From: Sphingobacterium sp. CZ-UAM
Lineage (GTDB): Bacteria; Bacteroidota; Bacteroidia; Sphingobacteriales; Sphingobacteriaceae
Length of the DNA stretch: 64,000 bases
NCBI RefSeq assembly: GCF_002000245.1
Contig: NZ_MTCM01000005.1
Coordinates: forward strand, 303,741-367,740
Direction: 5' to 3'
Of this stretch, positions 9,012-17,356 are shown piece by piece. The translations under genes were made by a program, and so were the position numbers. The stretch's first letter is position 1; each line of letters opens with the position of its first letter. A model generated the notes under the pieces. It was not told the DNA's origin and did not search any database. It saw nothing but the letters and a program-made list of their open reading frames with translations.

Positions 9012-9542
9012 ATGAAATCTTTACTACACTCACTACTATCCCTTCTTCTACTATTTATCTTCGGGCATCTTCATGCACAGGAAAATGCAGATTCCAGTGC
9101 CTTTGAGGTGCAACGTAAGCGTGTCAACAGTCTACTCGAGGCACGGCAGCAGAAATTTGGCGCTTACGACACGAGCCTTACCCAAAAAACAGGTCTTTTT
9201 GGACTGTTCAAATCCAAAGGCGACATGCAAAAAAGCATCGATATCCTAAAGGACGTTGTGATTACAGACAACAACATCTTTTTAGAAACCCAGCAGCTGT
9301 TAAAAATAAAAGATTTTGAAAAGGACAAATTTCGGCAGATGGCCACTGAATATGACAAACAGATCTCTGCTTATATGGGCACAATCAATAAACTCCAAAA
9401 TGAGAACGAGCGATTGCGGGCACAATTGGAAAAAACCGAAGGGCGGGGCCTGGCCGGCAACCTGTGGCTTTACTTGGCCCTGCTTGTCATTATTATTCTG
9501 GCTGTCTTATTGTACCGTGGCCGCACACAGCTTCGACCTTGA
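9012..9542 (+). CDS. Secreted coiled-coil protein with C-terminal membrane anchor (unknown function)
   Basis: I do not recognise a named family. The 176 residues start with a signal peptide (MKSLLHSLLSLLLLFIFGHLHA, cleaved before QEN). A charged, heptad-rich stretch follows around residues 85-145 (INKLQNENERLRAQLEKTEG) that should form a coiled coil. A single transmembrane helix (WLYLALLVIIILAVLLY) sits near the C-terminus with a basic tail RGRTQLRP. The topology is thus a periplasmic coiled coil held at the inner membrane. The gene is 172 bp after the SAM hydrolase and 191 bp before the ABC exporter; it could be cotranscribed with the former. Confidence 0.75.
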   Translation: MKSLLHSLLSLLLLFIFGHLHAQENADSSAFEVQRKRVNSLLEARQQKFGAYDTSLTQKTGLFGLFKSKGDMQKSIDILKDVVITDNNIFLETQQLLKIKDFEKDKFRQMATEYDKQISAYMGTINKLQNENERLRAQLEKTEGRGLAGNLWLYLALLVIIILAVLLYRGRTQLRP

Positions 9543-9694
9543 GCAGTAAACATCCGGACTAAAGCTTTCGGTTCTCCCCTGCCAATCGTTGGAATGTACC
9601 GAAAAGCAGGTCAAAATACAACTTTAACTGAGTAAAATCGTCTAAAAGGCAAAAAATTGACCAAAGTATGATAGCAAAATATTTTTAATCTCTT

Positions 9695-9702
9695 TACATT
9701 TG
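9695..9702 (+). promoter_or_regulatory. -7 promoter box of the ABC exporter gene
   Basis: TACATTTG matches TAnnTTTG exactly, 31 bases before the ATG at 9734. No TTG is found 19 bases upstream, so only the -7 element is supported. Confidence 0.5.
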
Positions 9703-9733
9703 TCCTCGCAACAAAACATTGAAGTAGCGGATT

Positions 9734-11569
9734 ATGGCAAGAGGTTTCAATAGTGGTAATAAACAAGAAGAAGATCTACCAAAACCAAAGTTAAATAAGG
9801 AGCTTTTATTACGGGCTTCGAAAATAATGACCTATTTACGGCCTTATCGGGTTAAGTTTGGAATCGGGATGTTATTTTTGGTATTATCCAGTCTTGCCAT
9901 GCTATCCTTTCCGGCACTCCTGGGTGCCATGATTGATGCTGCTCAAGGCAAGCAAACCTATCCTTGGCTGACTCCTGAAGTGTATTACATTGGTGGCATC
10001 GCTTTCATTATGCTATCGTTCACCTCCGTTGTTTCATTTTTCCGTATCCGTATTTTTGTTGAGATCGCGGAGCGTGCCTTGGCAAAGATCCGCAAAGACA
10101 GCTATCACAAGCTCATCTCCCTACCCATTGAATTTTTTGCGAACCGACGTGTTGGCGAATTAAACAGCAGATTGTCGGCCGACCTGTCACAGATCCAAGA
10201 TACATTGACGACTACGTTAGCGGAGATTTTGAGGCAATTGATTAGTCTCTGCTTTGGGGTATTTTTACTGGTTTGGGTATCGCCCAAACTTGCCCTTATG
10301 AACCTTTGTATTTTACCGATTATTGTTGTGGCTGCCATTATTTTTGGCAAATTCATTCGTGAACTGTCCCGACAGGCACAGGATAAAATGGCAGAGTCAA
10401 ACAGCATCGTTCAGGAGACCTTATTGGGAATCAGTAATGTGAAAGCTTTTGTGAATGAATACTTTGAATTCAACCGCTACAGCAATCAGATGGATTCTGT
10501 TGTCAAATTAGCGGTCAAGGGAGCTACCTTTCGGGGAGCTTTCGCATCATTTATCATATTCTGTATCTTCGGAGCTGTTATAGCTGTCATATGGTATGGT
10601 GCAGCATTGGTATCGATCCATGAGATGTCTGTCGGTGATCTGACCACCTATATTCTGTATTCGATGTTTGTCGCAGGATCCATGGGCAGCTTCCCGGAAT
10701 TATACGCAAACATTCAACGTTCCCTAGGCGCGAGCGAAAGGATTCTGGACATCCTTGACGAACAACAGGAAGATATTAGGATTGAACCGGGCTGCAAAGA
10801 TGTTCGCAAAAAGATGAGCGGCGATCTCAGCTTCAATCATGTGGCATTTGCTTACCCCAGCCGACCTGATATTGAAATTCTCAAAGACATTAACTTTAGG
10901 GCCAATGCCGGGGATAAAATCGCTATCGTGGGTCCCAGTGGCACAGGAAAATCAACCATTGCATCTTTAATATTGCAATTTTACACAAGCAGTAAAGGCG
11001 AGGTACTGTATGACGGCAAGCCCGCATCAGACTTTGACCTCTGCGATATACGTAACCAGGTTGCCATCGTACCGCAGGATGTACTGCTATTTGGCGGAAC
11101 GATCCGCGAGAATATCGCTTATGGTAAATTAGATGCTACCGAAACTGAAATTACTGAAGCCGCACAACGTGCCAATGCACACCAATTTATATTAAATTTT
11201 CCCGAAGGTTACGATACCATTGTTGGAGAGCGCGGGGTGAAGCTATCAGGCGGACAACGTCAGCGCATCGCCATTGCCCGGGCTTTACTCAAAGACCCAG
11301 CGATTTTAATTCTGGACGAAGCAACGTCTTCGTTGGATTCAGAATCAGAACGTCAGGTTCAAGATGCCCTAGAGGAATTGATGCGTGGCCGTACCTCTGT
11401 AATCATTGCCCACAGGCTTTCTACGATCGTCGATGCGGACAAAATCATCGTAGTGGAAAACGGGATTGTTTCAGAAAGTGGCACACATTTCGACTTATTA
11501 CAGAAAGAAACCGGCCTCTATCGCCACCTGTATACCCTGCAATCCAAACAGCAAAAGGTAGATATGTAA
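9734..11569 (+). CDS. ABC exporter, fused permease and ATPase (MsbA-like)
   Basis: A 611-residue half-transporter. Residues ~40-330 hold six transmembrane helices (ABC_membrane); the rest is the nucleotide-binding domain with Walker A GPSGTGKST (about 400-408), signature LSGGQRQR (about 503), Walker B ILILDEATSS and H-loop IIAHRLST. It would act as a homodimer. MsbA-type proteins flip lipid A core across the inner membrane; the general organisation fits, and other envelope genes (lptC, lpxH) are in this window, but the substrate cannot be read from sequence and drug or lipid export are both open. Confidence 0.9.
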   Translation: MARGFNSGNKQEEDLPKPKLNKELLLRASKIMTYLRPYRVKFGIGMLFLVLSSLAMLSFPALLGAMIDAAQGKQTYPWLTPEVYYIGGIAFIMLSFTSVVSFFRIRIFVEIAERALAKIRKDSYHKLISLPIEFFANRRVGELNSRLSADLSQIQDTLTTTLAEILRQLISLCFGVFLLVWVSPKLALMNLCILPIIVVAAIIFGKFIRELSRQAQDKMAESNSIVQETLLGISNVKAFVNEYFEFNRYSNQMDSVVKLAVKGATFRGAFASFIIFCIFGAVIAVIWYGAALVSIHEMSVGDLTTYILYSMFVAGSMGSFPELYANIQRSLGASERILDILDEQQEDIRIEPGCKDVRKKMSGDLSFNHVAFAYPSRPDIEILKDINFRANAGDKIAIVGPSGTGKSTIASLILQFYTSSKGEVLYDGKPASDFDLCDIRNQVAIVPQDVLLFGGTIRENIAYGKLDATETEITEAAQRANAHQFILNFPEGYDTIVGERGVKLSGGQRQRIAIARALLKDPAILILDEATSSLDSESERQVQDALEELMRGRTSVIIAHRLSTIVDADKIIVVENGIVSESGTHFDLLQKETGLYRHLYTLQSKQQKVDM

Positions 11570-11672
11570 AATTTTGTTAATTATTGATTCTTTTTAAACA
11601 AATTGTTCCGGTGATTGTTCATTTGGTATCATACTTGATTATCATTTGAATACACAATAAAATAGAAGAATT

Positions 11673-12071
11673 ATGAAAAATAGCAAAAATGGATTAGTGG
11701 CATTTGCTTTGGTAGGATTAGCTGCGGGAGCTGCTGCATGGTATCTTTTAGGAACTGATGACGGGAAAAAACAATTAGATCGTGCAAATGATGGCATAAA
11801 AAGCTTAACTAAGTCATTGAAGGATCTTTCAAAAAAAGAAGCTAGAAAAGCACAAAAGCTGGCCAATAGAGCTTCAGCCGAACTGGACAACTTAAAATCC
11901 AAAGCACAGGCTGCTTTCAGTAAAGCTTCAGATGATGCCGATGCATTGAAAAACAAAGCAAAAGAAGCTGGTAGAGAAGCTTTGGACCACGCAAACAATG
12001 CAGCACAAAATTTAGCAAACAAAATCGACAACACTACCGATGCTGCTAAATCAAAAATTTCTAATGCATAA
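11673..12071 (+). CDS. YtxH-like small membrane-anchored stress protein
   Basis: A 132-residue protein with an N-terminal hydrophobic helix (GLVAFALVGLAAGAAAWYLL) followed by a long, Lys/Ala/Asp-rich amphipathic helix. This is the layout of YtxH and related general-stress or LEA-like proteins. The ATG at 11673 is preceded by an AT-rich leader with AGAAGAATT. Codon use is plain for the genome. Function in this group is unknown. The gene lies 103 bp after the ABC exporter and 77 bp before ccmB. The complementary strand is also open over this stretch because of the Ala/Lys bias; that frame was rejected. Confidence 0.75.
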   Translation: MKNSKNGLVAFALVGLAAGAAAWYLLGTDDGKKQLDRANDGIKSLTKSLKDLSKKEARKAQKLANRASAELDNLKSKAQAAFSKASDDADALKNKAKEAGREALDHANNAAQNLANKIDNTTDAAKSKISNA

Positions 12072-12134
12072 GTAAAAAAAACGTTTTTTTAAGAATTGAT
12101 GGTTTAGCCACCTTCCGTGGTTAAAATACATTCG

Positions 12135-12142
12135 TATCTTTG
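12135..12142 (+). promoter_or_regulatory. -7 promoter box directly before ccmB
   Basis: TATCTTTG fits TAnnTTTG. Its last base is only 6 bases from the ccmB ATG at 12149, so transcription would start at or very near the start codon. No -33 TTG is present at 19 bp. Immediately upstream (12103-12125) is an imperfect hairpin TTTAGCCAC/GTGGTTAAA. Confidence 0.5.
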
Positions 12143-12148
12143 CGGTAT

Positions 12149-12808
12149 ATGACTTTACTGCAACAGGTAAAAACTTTGATTCTTAAAGACATTATTCTGG
12201 AATGGCGATCAAAATACGCCATCAACGGAATCCTATTATATGTCGTATCTACTGTATTTGTTTGTTATCAGGCATTCAAGTCAGTAGATACTACAGTTTG
12301 GAATGCATTGTTTTGGATCATCATGTTATTTGCTTCCATCAATGCCATCAATAAGAGTTTTGTTCAGGAAAATCCCAACCGACAGCTTTATTACTATTCG
12401 CTGGTAGACCCACGGGCTATTATCCTCGCCAAGGTCATTTACAACATGCTATTGATGAGCATACTGGCCACTATCGCTTATTTCGTCTATTCAATCATAT
12501 TTAAAAATCCGCTCGGAGATCCTACGCTATATTTCATTTCAGTCATTCTGGGGAGTATCAGTTTTGCCAGCGTATTTACCATGATTTCCGGCATTAGCTC
12601 AAAGGCAGGCAACAATAGTACACTCATGGCCATTTTGAGTTTTCCGGCCATTATCCCCTTATTGATCGTCTTGATCAAGCTTTCCCGTAATGCCGTAGAA
12701 GGCCTGGAAAGGGCAGCAAGTGTAAAAGAAATAATTGTATTACTCGCAATTAATGTAATCACGATCACTATTTCTTTATTGTTATTTCCGTACCTTTGGC
12801 GAGATTAA
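12149..12808 (+). CDS. ccmB: Heme exporter protein CcmB
   Basis: CcmB is the membrane subunit of the CcmABC(D) complex, which helps load heme on CcmE for cytochrome c maturation. The protein (219 residues from the ATG; a TTG three codons earlier is less likely) has about six hydrophobic helices and the CcmB start LLQQVKTLILKDIILEWR. Length is normal for the family. It is followed by ccmC after 35 bp. The ATPase CcmA is not adjacent. A -7 box overlaps the expected leader, so the mRNA may be almost leaderless. Confidence 0.92.
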   Translation: MTLLQQVKTLILKDIILEWRSKYAINGILLYVVSTVFVCYQAFKSVDTTVWNALFWIIMLFASINAINKSFVQENPNRQLYYYSLVDPRAIILAKVIYNMLLMSILATIAYFVYSIIFKNPLGDPTLYFISVILGSISFASVFTMISGISSKAGNNSTLMAILSFPAIIPLLIVLIKLSRNAVEGLERAASVKEIIVLLAINVITITISLLLFPYLWRD

Positions 12809-12843
12809 ATTTTAGGATTGAAACACATTAAATTCAATTTACC

Positions 12844-13506
12844 ATGAGAAAAAAATGGTGGAAAATATTAGCTGTTCTGATTATCTGTGCAGTGATTATC
12901 AATGGCCTTCTGGGCCCTGTTCCCCGCCTATTTATCCTTCACGAGAGTATCCGAAACGTCTATTTCCATGTCCCCATGTGGTCTGCGATGATTGTGATGT
13001 ACCTGATTTCTGTCATTTATAGTATCAAATACCTCAATACGGGTAAACAGGAGTATGATTTAATGGCCATAGAAGCGGTCAATACAGGTATTACTTTTTG
13101 TTTTTTTGGCTTGGCAACAGGAATGTTGTGGGCAAATATCACCTGGGGAGAGCCTTGGCCAAATGACCCCAAATTAAATGGTTCAGCGATAGCAACGCTG
13201 ATGTATCTGGCTTACCTTGTACTCCGCAATGCACTGGAAGAAGAGCAAAAAAGAGCCAAAATATCTGCCGTTTACAATATTTTTGCATTCCCGATCATTA
13301 TAGTATTACTCTATATTCTGCCAAAAATGACTGATTCCCTTCATCCTGGCAGTGGCGGTAACGCGACCTTTGGGCAGCTACAAATGAGCAACGAACTCCG
13401 GCCGACCTTTTATGCTGCAATGATCGGATGGCCGATGATCGCTTTTTGGATCTGCTCGCTCCGTTATAGAGTCCGTCTGTTGGAAAGAAAAGAGCAGGAA
13501 ATCTAG
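12844..13506 (+). CDS. ccmC: Cytochrome c biogenesis protein CcmC (heme-handling)
   Basis: CcmC presents heme at the periplasmic face through a tryptophan-rich loop and two histidines. The 220 residues contain about six transmembrane helices; YFHVPMWSAMIVMY (with one heme-ligand His) and the W-rich loop WANITWGEPWPNDPKL are visible, and a second His is in SLHPGSGG. The loop deviates from the textbook WGxxWxWD, as is common in Bacteroidota. It follows ccmB by 35 bp and precedes a ccmD-like gene by 198 bp. CcmE and CcmF are not in the window. Confidence 0.93.
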   Translation: MRKKWWKILAVLIICAVIINGLLGPVPRLFILHESIRNVYFHVPMWSAMIVMYLISVIYSIKYLNTGKQEYDLMAIEAVNTGITFCFFGLATGMLWANITWGEPWPNDPKLNGSAIATLMYLAYLVLRNALEEEQKRAKISAVYNIFAFPIIIVLLYILPKMTDSLHPGSGGNATFGQLQMSNELRPTFYAAMIGWPMIAFWICSLRYRVRLLERKEQEI

Positions 13507-13704
13507 CCATCAGTGGAGATAACTGAAAATTACGATAAAAAAGAATTCTGATGAAACCGCAATCTAACCGGTGCCTCATCAGGCATAAAAAACAAACGGA
13601 GTGAACCGAACGATTGAGCTCGCGAATACCTTAAAGTACTAACTTAATGAGTTGACGAGCTCATTTATACCAATGGTATTAACACTTATAAATAATTTAT
13701 ACGG
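13507..13704 (+). promoter_or_regulatory. Intergenic region ccmC-ccmD with inverted repeats
   Basis: This 198-bp gap holds the 13-base palindrome ATACCAATGGTAT (13667-13679) just upstream of the ccmD-like gene, and nested GAGCTC-containing arms (around 13616-13664, including AATGAG...CTCATT). No T-tract follows, so these are not simple terminators. The role is unknown; an operator or mRNA-processing structure is possible. Confidence 0.4.
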
Positions 13705-13914
13705 ATGAAAAAAATAACATTATCAATTGCATTATTAATTTTATCAACTTTAAGCACATTTGCGCAGGATGACGTTGATATGGCAACCGGCTTACGTAGC
13801 GAGGGAAAAATCTATGTGGTTGTACTCGTGATGTTGGTCATTTTTCTCGGTCTGGCTTTCTTTCTTTTTTTGCTTGACCGCCGCATAACGAAGTTGGAAA
13901 AAAAGAATAAATAG
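13705..13914 (+). CDS. CcmD family protein
   Basis: A small 69-residue protein with a signal-like N-terminus (MKKITLSIALLILSTLSTFA, then QDD), a second hydrophobic helix (IYVVVLVMLVIFLGLAFFLFLL) and a basic tail DRRITKLEKKNK. Helix plus RRI/KLEK tail is how CcmD-type proteins look, and the position after ccmC supports it. CcmD in proteobacteria stabilises CcmC-heme-CcmE; the extra signal peptide is usual for the Bacteroidota version. Sequence alone is weak; context carries the call. It ends 20 bp before the DUF6427 gene. Confidence 0.8.
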   Translation: MKKITLSIALLILSTLSTFAQDDVDMATGLRSEGKIYVVVLVMLVIFLGLAFFLFLLDRRITKLEKKNK

Positions 13915-13934
13915 TCAACTGTATATCGCATATC

Positions 13935-14918
13935 ATGATTATAAGTCAGTTCAGAAATTATACGCCAATAAACATCTTATTTTTATCCCTTGTGGGGTTT
14001 GTATTATGCCTTGGCATATTCTTACACCTACCGGATAAACTTGATTCGGTAATTTTTGAACCTGCACTTGGTAATCTACTCGGAGAAAACAATTTAATCA
14101 ACCTCTCTCCAGCAACAAACGTCTTTATCACACTGATTCTGACTATTTTTCAGGCAACCATACTCAATCGGATCACAAGCCATTTCAACCTACTGGGAAA
14201 ACCTAGTTTTTTGGTTGCGTTGATGTATATGACACTGGCCAGTTTATTTTTACCTTTTTTGGTCCTGTCCCCCACCCTGATCTGTAACTTTATTTCGATC
14301 TGGATGCTGAGCAAATTGCTGTCTCTTTATCGTCAGACCGATGTAAAAGCGGAAATGTTCGACCTGGGGATGATTGTAGGTATCGGAAGTCTGATCTACT
14401 TTCCATTTTTGAGTATGTTCTTCCTCTTGTGGATAAGCCTACTGATTTTCAGACCATTCAATTGGCGTGAATGGGTCACCCCACTACTTGGATTGGCTAC
14501 GGTCTATTTCATACTAGGAGTAATCTATTTATGGGTGGGAAAAATGGAATCATTTTATACCATCTGGCTACCGTTCACCTATAAGTTCCCAACAGCCATC
14601 CGTATTCAGTTATTTGATTACCTGGTATTGATTCCGGTCCTATTTACGCTCATACTATTCCTGTTGATCCTCAAAGACAACTTCTTCAAGAGCATCGTGC
14701 ATATCCGGAAATCTTTCCAGCTATTATTTTTCATGTTATGCCTAGCTGTAGCCTCATTTTACTGGAATAAAAAATTAACGGAGGCGCACTTTCTGCTTTG
14801 CGCGCCCCCAATTGCAATTTATATGGCGTATTACTTTACCTACGCCAAAAAGAAATGGTTTTTTGAAGTCGTATATGCCATAATCGTATTAACCATAATC
14901 TACTTTCAATTTTTCTAA
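13935..14918 (+). CDS. DUF6427-type polytopic membrane protein
   Basis: A 327-residue protein dominated by hydrophobic helices (roughly eight to ten), with short loops such as FRPFNWREWVTP, which is typical of the Bacteroidota family DUF6427, sometimes misnamed beta-carotene monooxygenase. No catalytic motif is visible and no biochemical role is known to me. It lies 20 bp after the ccmD-like gene, so it may share its transcript, though no link with cytochrome c assembly can be shown. Confidence 0.7.
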   Translation: MIISQFRNYTPINILFLSLVGFVLCLGIFLHLPDKLDSVIFEPALGNLLGENNLINLSPATNVFITLILTIFQATILNRITSHFNLLGKPSFLVALMYMTLASLFLPFLVLSPTLICNFISIWMLSKLLSLYRQTDVKAEMFDLGMIVGIGSLIYFPFLSMFFLLWISLLIFRPFNWREWVTPLLGLATVYFILGVIYLWVGKMESFYTIWLPFTYKFPTAIRIQLFDYLVLIPVLFTLILFLLILKDNFFKSIVHIRKSFQLLFFMLCLAVASFYWNKKLTEAHFLLCAPPIAIYMAYYFTYAKKKWFFEVVYAIIVLTIIYFQFF

Positions 14919-14984
14919 CAAATTGTACAACAGGTGTTTAACCTTTTTTAACAAAATCAGCTTAACAAGCTCATAAAAATTGAA

Positions 14985-14992
14985 TAGTTTTG
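14985..14992 (+). promoter_or_regulatory. -7 promoter box of the outer-membrane protein/lptC unit
   Basis: TAGTTTTG matches TAnnTTTG. The ATG is 103 bases downstream, giving a leader of roughly 95 bases. The -33 position reads TAA rather than TTG. Confidence 0.45.
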
Positions 14993-15094
14993 TATGCGAA
15001 TAAAAGCAAAGAACATTTAATTACAAGAGTCAAAAAACTCAAAGATTTCACAAAAACTAAATAAACATTAGTTTCTCAATTTTATAGATTGACC

Positions 15095-16423
15095 ATGCAG
15101 AAACGCTTTATAAGCTCTCTAAGAAATAAATCACTCCAACTGTTGTTAGCAGGTGGAATTTTAGCTAGTTCTACTACCGCATTTGCCCAAAAAACGACGT
15201 CCGCTTCACCTTATTCTCAATTAGGGATAGGTCAGATGCGTGAAGATTTATTACCTCAATATAGAGCTATGGGGGGGATCAATACGGCTATCCGTACATT
15301 AGATGGTATCTATTACAATACGAACCCAGGTAATCCGGCATCTTATTCCGCTGCGCGGTATACTGTCTTTGATGCAGGGCTATATGGTAATTACACACAA
15401 TTAAAATCAACTACCCAGTCTGCAAATACGGCTGATTTTGCTTTTAGTCATATCACAATGACTTTTCCAATGAAAAAGTTCGGCGGTATCAGTATGGGGA
15501 TATTGCCCTTTTCGGATGTGGGCTATCGCAGTAATTCACAGGAAAGCATCAATTCAGTAACCTTTAATAAGGTTTTCACCGGCGAAGGCGGCTTGACAAA
15601 AGCGTATGCAGGTTGGGGCGTACGTGTTTATAAAGGTTTGAGTATCGGTGCCAATATGTCGTACCTCTTTGGTACATTAAATGACTATAGTCGTGCTGAA
15701 TTCCCTTTTTCCAGCGGAATTTTGAATACACAACGTCAAAACAAACGCGAAATCCAAGGTATTATCTTTGACTACGGATTACAATATGAACAGGCTATAG
15801 GTAAAGAGTATGCTTTGACCTTTGGTTATTCAGGATCCTTGAATAACGATATAAAAGAGCGCACAACAATATTTGATACAAGAACGCAACCCTCAACCGA
15901 TCCGGACAATCAAAATATTCCACTAGATACAACCTATATGTCTGCACGGAGCAGCAGACACCTGACGCTACCATTAAAACATAATGTGGGTGTTACTTTT
16001 GCCCGCAATGGCCGATGGTTGGTTGGAGCAGATTTTAAATATGCAGACTGGTCAAGATTTCAGGTGAGAAATGGTGAAGGTCAGCTACGCAAAAATTATG
16101 GTGTAGCAGTTGGTGGACAATTGACTCCTGATCGATCGTCGCTCAACTATCTGAACCACGTCGATTATCGTCTTGGTTTTAGATACAACAAAACACAGTA
16201 TTTTCTAGCTGGTCAGGATATTAATGATATGGCTGTAACAGTTGGGGTAGGCTTGCCTTTAGCCCGAACGCAATATTCAAGAGCTTTCTCCAAGATCAAT
16301 TTCTCAGCAGAGTTTGGCCAAATGGGCAAAGTCGCCAATGGACTGTTACGTGAACGTTATATCAACTTCAATATTGGCTTTACGCTAAATGACCGTTGGT
16401 TTGCAAAAAATCCACTTGACTAA
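15095..16423 (+). CDS. Outer-membrane beta-barrel protein (unknown function, upstream of lptC)
   Basis: The 442-residue protein (ATG at 15095; a TTG two codons earlier is rejected) begins with a long signal peptide ending ASSTTAFA/QKT. The body alternates short polar turns and amphipathic strands rich in Gly, Tyr, Asn and Phe (for example SIGANMSYLFGTL, RWLVGADFKYADW) and ends ...LNDRWFAKNPLD. This fits an outer-membrane beta-barrel of the PorV/FadL-like type seen in Bacteroidota. lptC starts 4 bp after its stop, so the two are coupled, suggesting an envelope role. No specific function can be assigned. Confidence 0.75.
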   Translation: MQKRFISSLRNKSLQLLLAGGILASSTTAFAQKTTSASPYSQLGIGQMREDLLPQYRAMGGINTAIRTLDGIYYNTNPGNPASYSAARYTVFDAGLYGNYTQLKSTTQSANTADFAFSHITMTFPMKKFGGISMGILPFSDVGYRSNSQESINSVTFNKVFTGEGGLTKAYAGWGVRVYKGLSIGANMSYLFGTLNDYSRAEFPFSSGILNTQRQNKREIQGIIFDYGLQYEQAIGKEYALTFGYSGSLNNDIKERTTIFDTRTQPSTDPDNQNIPLDTTYMSARSSRHLTLPLKHNVGVTFARNGRWLVGADFKYADWSRFQVRNGEGQLRKNYGVAVGGQLTPDRSSLNYLNHVDYRLGFRYNKTQYFLAGQDINDMAVTVGVGLPLARTQYSRAFSKINFSAEFGQMGKVANGLLRERYINFNIGFTLNDRWFAKNPLD

Positions 16424-16427
16424 GACA

Positions 16428-17051
16428 ATGGTACGCAAGGTATCTGCACGATCCATATTACAAAATATATCGCCCCTGGTAATTCAATTTTTGCTAGGGG
16501 CGCTCTTATTGACTTCATGTGAGCCAGATCTAAAGGAAGTCGACCGGATCGCCAACCTGAAAAAAGAAGAGGCGGTGGACATATCACGCCATGTCGATGT
16601 GATCTATAGTGATTCTACCCGGGTTAAAGCAAACCTTACCGCACCCGAAATGCGGATCAAACACGATAGCACAGAAGTCTATGAGTTTCCTAAAACCATA
16701 AAGATCATCTTCTATGATGAGAAACTAAAGGAAACACAGCGCATAACCTCGGACTATGCCATCAGAAAAGAGAAGGAGAAAATAACAGTCTTCACAAAAA
16801 ATGTTGTTGTCACCATGGCCGATGGCTCCATTCTAAAAACGGAAGAAATCGTTTATGATGAAGGCGCGAAAGATCCCAATAAGACTTTTTACAACAACGT
16901 GCCTGTTCAGGCTTTCTTTAAAGATCAAAGGGGAAACCTTCAAGGCTCGTCTTTTACATCGGACAAGGACTTGCAACATGCCAATATACAGAATGCTACG
17001 GGGGTAGTTATCATCAAGGACAACAGCCTATTCCCTTCCATAGGCCGATAG
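16428..17051 (+). CDS. lptC: LPS export periplasmic protein LptC (lipoprotein form)
   Basis: LptC bridges the inner-membrane LptBFG transporter to LptA during LPS export. The start at 16428 lies 4 bp after the upstream stop; an in-frame GTG/ATG-like start inside that gene is less likely. Of 207 residues, the N-terminus carries a hydrophobic segment and a lipobox LLTSC, so it is probably a lipoprotein, unlike the anchored E. coli form. The body (VIYSDSTRVKANLTAPEM, ITSDYAIRKEKEKITVFTKNV) shows the beta-jellyroll repeats of LptC/OstA. No lptA, lptB or lptFG genes are near. Confidence 0.88.
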   Translation: MVRKVSARSILQNISPLVIQFLLGALLLTSCEPDLKEVDRIANLKKEEAVDISRHVDVIYSDSTRVKANLTAPEMRIKHDSTEVYEFPKTIKIIFYDEKLKETQRITSDYAIRKEKEKITVFTKNVVVTMADGSILKTEEIVYDEGAKDPNKTFYNNVPVQAFFKDQRGNLQGSSFTSDKDLQHANIQNATGVVIIKDNSLFPSIGR

Positions 17052-17356
17052 AAAAATCCTATTTTTATTAGGCCTTATACTATGGCTCGTTCATACCGCT
17101 CTATAATGTATGGCGGGAGGCCAACAACGCAACTCGCTATCGCACAAATAACTTACAGAAAATTATCATTGCTGGATCAATACCATGAGTTATAAAAAAC
17201 AGCGCAATACAAATGGTTTTCAAATTTGTTTTATTACATTCAGTAAAATATTCCGTTTTTTTTTATAAAAATTGTATCTTGCACCGCATTTTGCTATGCT
17301 ATGCATAAATTAACGAAATACAAGTATTTACACAATATAAACACAATAAGCAGACT
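17052..17356. other. 305-bp intergenic region before the PPIase gene
   Basis: The stretch is AT-rich with no reading frame of interest. Near the right end, TATCTTGC (about 17274-17281) is a poor match to the -7 box. I see no RNA gene, no repeat and no strong terminator for lptC. Confidence 0.4.

Noticed and set aside
11642..12034. 130-codon frame antisense to the YtxH-like gene
   Set aside because: It is open only because the Ala/Lys-rich sense gene avoids stops on the other strand; low-complexity Ala/Phe/Ser composition.
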